The notes under the pieces: model-generated
What the model saw: the letters and a program-made list of their open reading frames with translations, nothing else
The model's database searches: none
What the model was told of the DNA's origin: nothing
Position numbers and translations under genes: made by a program
NCBI GenBank assembly: GCA_022385805.1
Contig: MU277717.1
Span: 62,001-126,000, forward strand
Direction of reading: 5' to 3'
Length of the DNA: 64,000 bases
DNA from: Pilatotrama ljubarskyi
Taxonomy: Eukaryota > Basidiomycota > Agaricomycetes > Polyporales > Polyporaceae
Shown here: positions 58,390 to 64,000 of the stretch, piece by piece
How positions within the stretch are numbered: position 1 is the stretch's first letter
Layout: each line of letters opens with the position of its first letter

Positions 58390-59949
58390 CGGAAGCCTTG
58401 CACCACGAGAGCGCTCGGTTGTACATGGCTGTGGGCGCACGGGAACCCTAACCTCGCGAACATTTATGGCCTTATGGAGCGAGGAAAGTGCTTCAGCTAG
58501 ACAACTCGGAGGGCTGAGTGTGGGAGGGATGTGAGCGTCCGGGGCTGCGAGTCGGTAGAGCTCGACGCTTCTAGTGCGCCAGTGCAAGGCCTATTGACTG
58601 TATGCACTGTTGGACAGATTTGAAGACAAAGCCCTTTGCGGTACCAAGCAAGACATTCGGGAAGGTACATGAAACATGCGTATGGGAAGTGAGTATGATG
58701 ACTTCATCTGGAAAGGGGAGCTGTCAATGTTCATTTTCCCGTTCTTAAAGGTGCAGCCTAAGCACCGGCTCGAGTCACTGCCAGCCAACGGTCGTTCACG
58801 GTCGGCCAAGTGCCAAAGACGCGGTTTCCGGGTTTGCCAACGTGCAGCTTAAGTGGGGCTACATGTCTCCGAGTCGAAAGCGCGCAGAAAAGATGTCCGA
58901 CGACCATTGTACGTCCACGTTTATGATGGTATTTCTGTGCCCTTATGCTCATGAACACTCCGTTGGCGGCCAGGAGAGTGTAAGAGCCAAGTTCTGATAG
59001 CAGTGCTTTGCTAAACGTGCACCTTCGTCGTTTTTGACCCTGAGTATTAGGTACGCTATAAGAACGCTCAATTTCACAGCCAAGAAGGCGCCAGGAACAG
59101 ACATCACCCCATCCTTCTTCGTAAACCCCGAGGACGTTCCTTGCGAGTAACAAGTCATATGATCGTACACAGGTAAGCTGAGGATTGGGATTGGCAGACT
59201 TACGCATATCGTGCAGAGGGTCCGGCCAGGGTTCTCAGCCGCTCTTTCACAAATGTCAGGATACGGGCATATCCGGAACGCGATATCTGAGCCACCGCAC
59301 CATTCGCATGCCTACGCACTCGGAACGGACTATGGGAATGCGCAAGCAAACATTGTGGATAGTGGCGACGCGCAAGTGAGTCACTTGTGTGGTCCACAGC
59401 TTGGGCGAACAATGACAATATGGACGCAGCCGAGCGCTTTGCCGTCACGGCAGACAAAGGTGGATTACCCCCCCTTGTCATACGCATGTTATAGCCCGTA
59501 CACGAGTTTAACTTACCGCCTTTCACAAGGCTATCACCAGCATATCACACGGTCAGTGAGTGCCAGGAAAACTATTGCATGCCTATGGACATGGGGAATC
59601 AAGATCCCTTGCCTGCCGTGCGTGTTCACGCGGCCGTCGCGGTGGTCAAAGCTTATTCACAATCAGGGGTCAGACGCGTCCTTTGTCCGCGACACTTTCC
59701 GCATTTGGGCGGCCCTGGTTTGGTTTGAACGTGACCCGCACTGGCAGTCGTGGTTGTCCAACTTACTCTCACACACCATCCTCCCGGACTACTCTCTTCT
59801 ATCGCGACAGTACAACCTCTCCTATAGGTTATTGCAACCAACCGTGCATTCAGTCACCTACTGGTTCGGGCCCTCCCCGCACCTTTCGTACGTGCTCTGC
59901 ATCTTGTCCCTCGCTCTGCGCTCACACCCCATCTCAGCACGTCCCAACC
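58390..59949. other. Upstream region of zinc-finger gene 2, duplicated
   Basis: No gene called. An open frame 59211-60077 runs through this region and into the gene in the wrong frame. The conserved block near 59190-59430 matches copy 1 on the DNA level only. Confidence 0.45.
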
Positions 59950-61549
59950 ATGTTTTCCTACTACACCTCCTTCGCCTTCTCGGATGCCCCCCTTCACCCC
60001 ATGTCCACCGTCCTGCGTTTCTCCTCGGCCCAGAATATCGCAGCCACAGCCTTCAGCCCTCCGACTCGGCGCGCTGATTCTTACGGCGGGACCGAGAACA
60101 CTCCTCCGCACACTTCCCGCGGGCCCGCCACACTCGACGACTTGTGCGACGAAGATCGAGTCATCCTGGACATGGGCCTGGAAGACCCGGAGGAGGAGGA
60201 GCAGCGCGAGCTGTACAATAGCATTCCTGGGTTCGACGACTTCCTGGAAACAGATGACGAGGGTCCACACGAACCCAGCACGCTTCGCCAGGAGGTCCCA
60301 TGCGCGGAAGACCTCGATGGCCATGGCGCGTACCAATACGAGCAAGATGACGAAGATGCGTCGAGCGACGACTCGGACGACGCTGAGGTCCAGCCACCAG
60401 CTTTGAATGATGTCGACGGGTGCGCTGAAGGTGACGAGGCTGATAGCGAGGGATTCGATGCCTCGTGCGACTCAGACACTTCAAGTGACATATCGGAGGA
60501 CGACGCGCCCGAGTTGGTGACTGGAGGCGGATCTGAGGTATTCGAACGGGAAGAGGCTGATACGGAGGGAGATGAAGAGGCGGACAACGCTTCCGAGGCG
60601 AGCTCAGAGGAGAGTCGCTCCGAGTCTTCCTTCCGTCCAGGCGAGAAGGTGGTCTCTGAGAGGCGCACTAAGTCACCGTGTGCCGCACTGCGGCAGGATA
60701 CATCACGGGTAAGCTTTCAGCTTGCACCACCTTGGCCCGATCTCGGAGAGAAGCTCATGGCTATGCCCGCAACGCTCAGATGCCGCCTGTCATGACAGCC
60801 ACACCGAGCGCGACCGTCCGTAGGTCCTCGCGCCTGGCGCAGGCGATCCGTGCGAAACGTGCAAGGGCGGAATCAGATAAATCAGAGTCTGAAGGGTCTC
60901 GTCACGCTCCGCCGAAGAGAGCTCGCAAGATTGGTATACCGGCCCCCACAAAGCGCTTTGCTGGGAAGTCTACCCCGAGGGCCCGACAGCGAGCGGGCTT
61001 GGAGGGCACCTGCCAGGCATCAGGCTCTAGCGGATCCGATCGCCAGGGAGCTCGACAGAAGACCGAAAGGAAAGGCCAAATACTCGAGGAGGTTCTCGAG
61101 CGACTTCTCGTCGTCGAGACGGAGAAGAAGGCCTGTGGCGTACCTGGCTGCTCGGAGGACCTTATTCTGAAGGAGACGTCGGCTTGCCGGAGGCACATGC
61201 GGGACCATCATCCGGAGAATGAGCGGAAGGCGCCGCTGGTTAGGTGTAGGTGGAGTGGATGTCAGGCGAACGTCAAGAATAGCGCGACTTCCGGAGGGTT
61301 GACTCGCCATTACGACGAGGCGCACCTAAGATACAGGTATGCTTGTCCCGGGGGATGTAAGACAGTGAAGAAAGGCGCGGAGGGGGTGCGGACTTTTGCA
61401 CGTCCGGACCAAATCACGCGGCATGAGAACTTAGACCCATGCGAGTATTGTGAGTCCTCTCGCAACGTCCCTCTTGCGTAAGCTTGAATGGTTGACTATT
61501 GCTTGAAGTGAGGGAGTACCCGATCCCGAGACGCAGCAAGAAGTCTTAG
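59950..61549 (+). CDS. Acidic three-zinc-finger nuclear protein, copy 2
   Basis: Three exons join in phase (59950-60708, 60780-61449, 61509-61549) for 489 residues. It parallels copy 1 throughout: leader FSSAQNIAATAFSPPTRRA, shared DMGLEDPEEEEQRELY, a long acidic Ser/Asp/Glu region, a basic stretch (RRSSRLAQAIRAKRAR, PPKRARK) and the same three zinc-finger-like units (CGVPGC with HMRDHH, CRWSGC with HYDEAH, CPGGC with ARPDQITRHE). Both introns sit at identical positions and phases. The tail LREYPIPRRSKKS is almost unchanged from copy 1, while the acidic half has diverged strongly. Role inferred as DNA- or chromatin-binding. Confidence 0.84.
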
Positions 61550-61985
61550 AAATCGTACTCATCGTTCGGAGACTAGTCGATGTGCATGGGGAGCCACCCC
61601 CAGCCGATGAAGCTGTAAGTTACAAACTCATAAAGCTTTCTCATCTATTCATCTACAGCGTCTCTACTTAGCTCCTGAGATCCGAGCCCTCACTGGTATC
61701 CTGCACACTCCCGGAATCACCCGCTACCGTCCCTGTCGCTGTGAAGATCCAGACCACCTCCTGCCCCTCGGAGCCTCAGCGGATACTCGGATAATACTGG
61801 CATACTGACTCAACGCTGAGTGCCTCACTGACTCGCGTGCGGGATTCGACCCATCGGAGGTGCGACGTGTCCACGGCGTCGAAATCGGAGCGCAAAGGGC
61901 GCTATGCCACACCTCGAAGTGCGGTGCCAAGCAGTACTTTCCGAACGCTTTCGTATTTTCCAAGCGATGGTCTGAGAAGCGGAGC
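61550..61985. other. Intergenic or 5' part of the next gene
   Basis: No start codon or first exon could be fixed. The true 5' end of the following gene may lie here. Confidence 0.35.
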
Positions 61986-62710
61986 ACGCAGGTCTCTTCA
62001 GGGGGCTCCCAAGGCAGTGCAGACCTTGACGCTCGTGAGCGGAGGTTGCCATCGTGCTTTCACCCCTCAAGTTCAGGCGCTTGAGAACATCCGTGATTTT
62101 ATCCTGAACGACTTGTCACGGGGAGGCGCTGCTCGGGACAAGGTGGATGGGAAGATACGTCTTAGGCGTCGTGTGTTCGAACGTGTAAGTCATATCACAC
62201 AGTACTGCGTATCATACATTCACAAGCACACGAGCAGGTGCGCCATGGAGAGGATCCTGGCACCACCGTACGAGTTCCCGTGGCAGAGGACCCCCTCGGT
62301 CGAGCAAAAAAAGTCGAGGGCTTGTGGGCCATACGTCACCATATCGAAGCTGGAGTTCAACAGGCCGACGGACGAGTGACACGCGATACCGCGAGGGTTA
62401 TTCGACCGGGCGATTTCGTGGACGTTGCCGTCACTCTCCAAGCAATCTCGATGCGGGTCTCGAAAGGACGCCGCTGCGTCGAAGTGATGTTCGTCCCACA
62501 AACAATATTACGCCTTGTTCCTTCGGACCACTCTGTGGTGAGTGCCGTTCTGCCTGTGGTGTGAATATGACAGGAACATGGTCATTACAGCTGCTTCTTC
62601 GAGAGATCGAGAACGAGGAGAACGCTCAACAGCCAGTGACTGAGATAGTCGTAGGGAAGCTAGACGTAGGCTTCTCGTTCGAGGGCGATGTAGAGCAAAT
62701 GAAGGAGTAG
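61986..62710 (+). CDS. Orphan spliced gene, 5' end unresolved
   Basis: Three 3' exons join in phase 0: 62077-62184 (LENIRDFILNDLSRGGAARD), 62238-62537 (VRVPVAEDPLGRAKKVEGLW, RVIRPGDFVDVAVTLQAISM, RCVEVMFVPQTILRLVPSD) and 62591-62710 (LLREIENEENAQQPV, GKLDVGFSFEGD). A preceding exon ending at 62034 (APKAVQTLTL) fits through a 42-nt intron. The 100-codon exon reads like a small beta-rich domain. No ATG is found for the first exon, so the gene is 5'-incomplete or has decayed at that end. Family not recognised. Confidence 0.5.
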
Positions 62711-63397
62711 TCGAGGAGGAAATCATTGTATTGTATGATTACAATGCTGATTGAAGCCTGAGATGCGTGGTTCAGTGCGAGGAGGAAGGGATCGCCCAAT
62801 CCGTGTGCAGTGCGATGCCAAGTTCACGTGACAGGGGCAGTTTTGGCATGTTTGGCAGGAGCCTCTGAGTGAAGCTCTCGACGAGCAAGCACTCGCGCTA
62901 CACACATTTGCTTTTGGGCTTCCCTTCTCCTCGGCGACCTCTACATGCGCTGTGCACACTGAACCGAGCATGTCTACCAATCTGTCTTACTATGGCGACC
63001 TCTGTGGCAACCACCCGTGCTCTATCTTCACCCGTACACCAGGTTGCACCTATGTCGAGCACACCACCTCCAAAACCATCCCTGCGTCCACGGCGTAGGT
63101 GATTGATATTGGGTCAGAAATCCCTATTACGAGCGTGGAACCGCACGGCATAGTGAGTAATGCATCAATTGTAGGATGAGCAGTTACGGTCCTTCGCGGC
63201 TGGCGAGCGCGCCTCGCATAACTTCATAACTTGCCTCTGGCGGGCATGCGAGGCTGAAGGGCATATGTCTGTGTGGGCCCCTGTTGATGTCCGCACTCGG
63301 CTGTGTGCTCCAGGGCATTGGCCCGCATGTGAGCAACGCTTGTGGTCGGTGTTGTTGTCAGGAAGGTTCCATATCACTCGTCGTCAGTGGTGCCGCA
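62711..63397. other. Intergenic, no gene recognised
   Basis: Nothing supported. Confidence 0.45.
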
Positions 63398-64000
63398 TCA
63401 CGTATGGGATGGCAGGTAGATGTAATGACATGCTTGGCGCCCTTCAGCGGTGGTCATGAGTAGCCCATCTGTGTGCGATAGCGAACGTTCCCGTACACAA
63501 TTAGCAGTACTGGCGGCACCGTCATGGTACCACACACTCCTGCTGCGGTCGATAAAGCGTGCTGTAAAATGGTTTGAGCCATGATAGATGACGCCCCCGA
63601 GACGCATGAGATGTGGATGCCCGGCGACAATGATTGGCAGTTCAGTAACTGGAGTCACAGATCCAGAGGCGGCATCTATGACGATGAGCGGTGGCAGAGA
63701 GAAGATCATAGTACATATGGCTGTGTCCTTACGACAAGAACTGCATGGACGGGTGAAGCACCCATCGAGGAGGGCCGTGACATATTCAGAAGCAGATATT
63801 GATGTTCTACCTTCGTAAAAAGCAGACCAGCAAGTGTAAGGGATGCTCCACACATAGGAAGAACATGCATCGATAGCTACGTCTGTAGTAGTGTTGCAGC
63901 TCCGGCAAATGCATCTGCTGGTGGCGAAGGGCACTGTGGATAAGAAAAGGACACTGAGGACGTCTGCGACTGCCGTCACAGCCTGACCATATCGTGGGAA
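63398..64000 (-). CDS. C-terminal part of a USP-like (C19) domain protein
   Basis: Minus-strand frame open from the window edge to a stop at 63398, about 200 codons, so the 5' part lies outside. The C-terminal 130 residues include FTRPCSSCRK (a zinc-ribbon-like CxxC), LIVIDAASGSVTPVTELP, then LGGVIYHGSNHFTARFIDRS and VWYHDG, ending QACHYIYLPSHT. The spacing His-(about 9)-Val-Trp-Tyr-His-Asp-Gly matches the His box of ubiquitin-specific proteases (peptidase C19). Proteins of this kind are multicopy and often lie near transposons in mushroom genomes (from memory of the family). Whether this copy is intact cannot be seen. Confidence 0.55.
   Translation of the reverse strand, partial: FPRYGQAVTAVADVLSVLFLSTVPFATSRCICRSCNTTTDVAIDACSSYVWSIPYTCWSAFYEGRTSISASEYVTALLDGCFTRPCSSCRKDTAICTMIFSLPPLIVIDAASGSVTPVTELPIIVAGHPHLMRLGGVIYHGSNHFTARFIDRSRSVWYHDGAASTANCVRERSLSHTDGLLMTTAEGRQACHYIYLPSHT

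Larger units (their letters stand above)
58390..61549 (+). repeat. Tandem segmental duplication, copy 2
   Basis: Direct-repeat partner of 54240-57392, offset about 4.15 kb. It contains the same order of upstream blocks and the second zinc-finger gene. Confidence 0.8.

Noticed and set aside
59211..60077. 288-codon plus-strand frame before zinc-finger gene 2
   Set aside because: Crosses the real start in the wrong frame and is not preserved as a frame in copy 1.
1..64000. CRISPR arrays, bacterial operons, phage or viral genes
   Set aside because: No spaced direct repeats, no ribosome-binding-site-led operons and no viral hallmark motifs; spliced eukaryotic genes throughout.

Overview
This window is nuclear DNA from a filamentous basidiomycete, most likely an Agaricomycete. 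Genes carry many short introns (33-90 nt, GT-AG), coding frames favour G or C in the third codon position, and several genes match known fungal families. No bacterial or viral gene is evident. One assembly gap (N) lies at 44070-44552. All gene models were spliced by eye from reading-frame phase and donor/acceptor sites.

Left part (1-28455): an omega-like glutathione S-transferase with a 4-nt microexon (16-1363, +); a bestrophin-family channel in 10 exons (2558-4706, +); an intronless 1364-residue protein with a very long charged helix and a J-domain-like HPD motif at its C-terminus (5940-10034, +); a 170-bp MITE (10849-11018); a 701-residue protein ending in an RRM-like fold (13935-16771, -); and a 909-residue disordered protein (25667-28455, +). 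Between them lie orphan or decayed coding stretches at about 12.2-12.9, 18.4-19.7 and 22.8-25.3 kb that I could not resolve.

Middle part (28456-43579): a five-exon Pmp3 proteolipid gene encoding only 64 residues (30680-31084, +); an orphan gene with an Asn-Pro repeat (32138-32635, -); then a tight housekeeping block. This block has mitochondrial ribosomal protein uL16m (35204-35994, -) head to head with a small conserved-looking gene (36129-36736, +), and spliceosomal PRP3 (37027-39419, -) head to head with decapping factor DCP1 (39655-42317, +). An orphan basic protein follows (42950-43579, -).

Right part (44553-64000): mostly gene-poor DNA with a tRNA-Asp(GTC) carrying an 11-nt intron, two orphan genes, peroxin PEX13 (52186-53423, +), a gene fragment on the minus strand, and a tandem duplication of about 3.2 kb carrying two paralogous genes for acidic, three-zinc-finger nuclear proteins (55770-57392 and 59950-61549, +). 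After these come an orphan spliced gene and, at the right edge, the C-terminal part of a USP-like (peptidase C19) domain protein of a type often multicopy in mushroom genomes.

The genes do not form one pathway. The identifiable ones are housekeeping (splicing, mRNA decapping, mitochondrial translation, peroxisome import, membrane potential and ion transport, thiol detoxification), separated by orphan genes and apparently decaying sequence.
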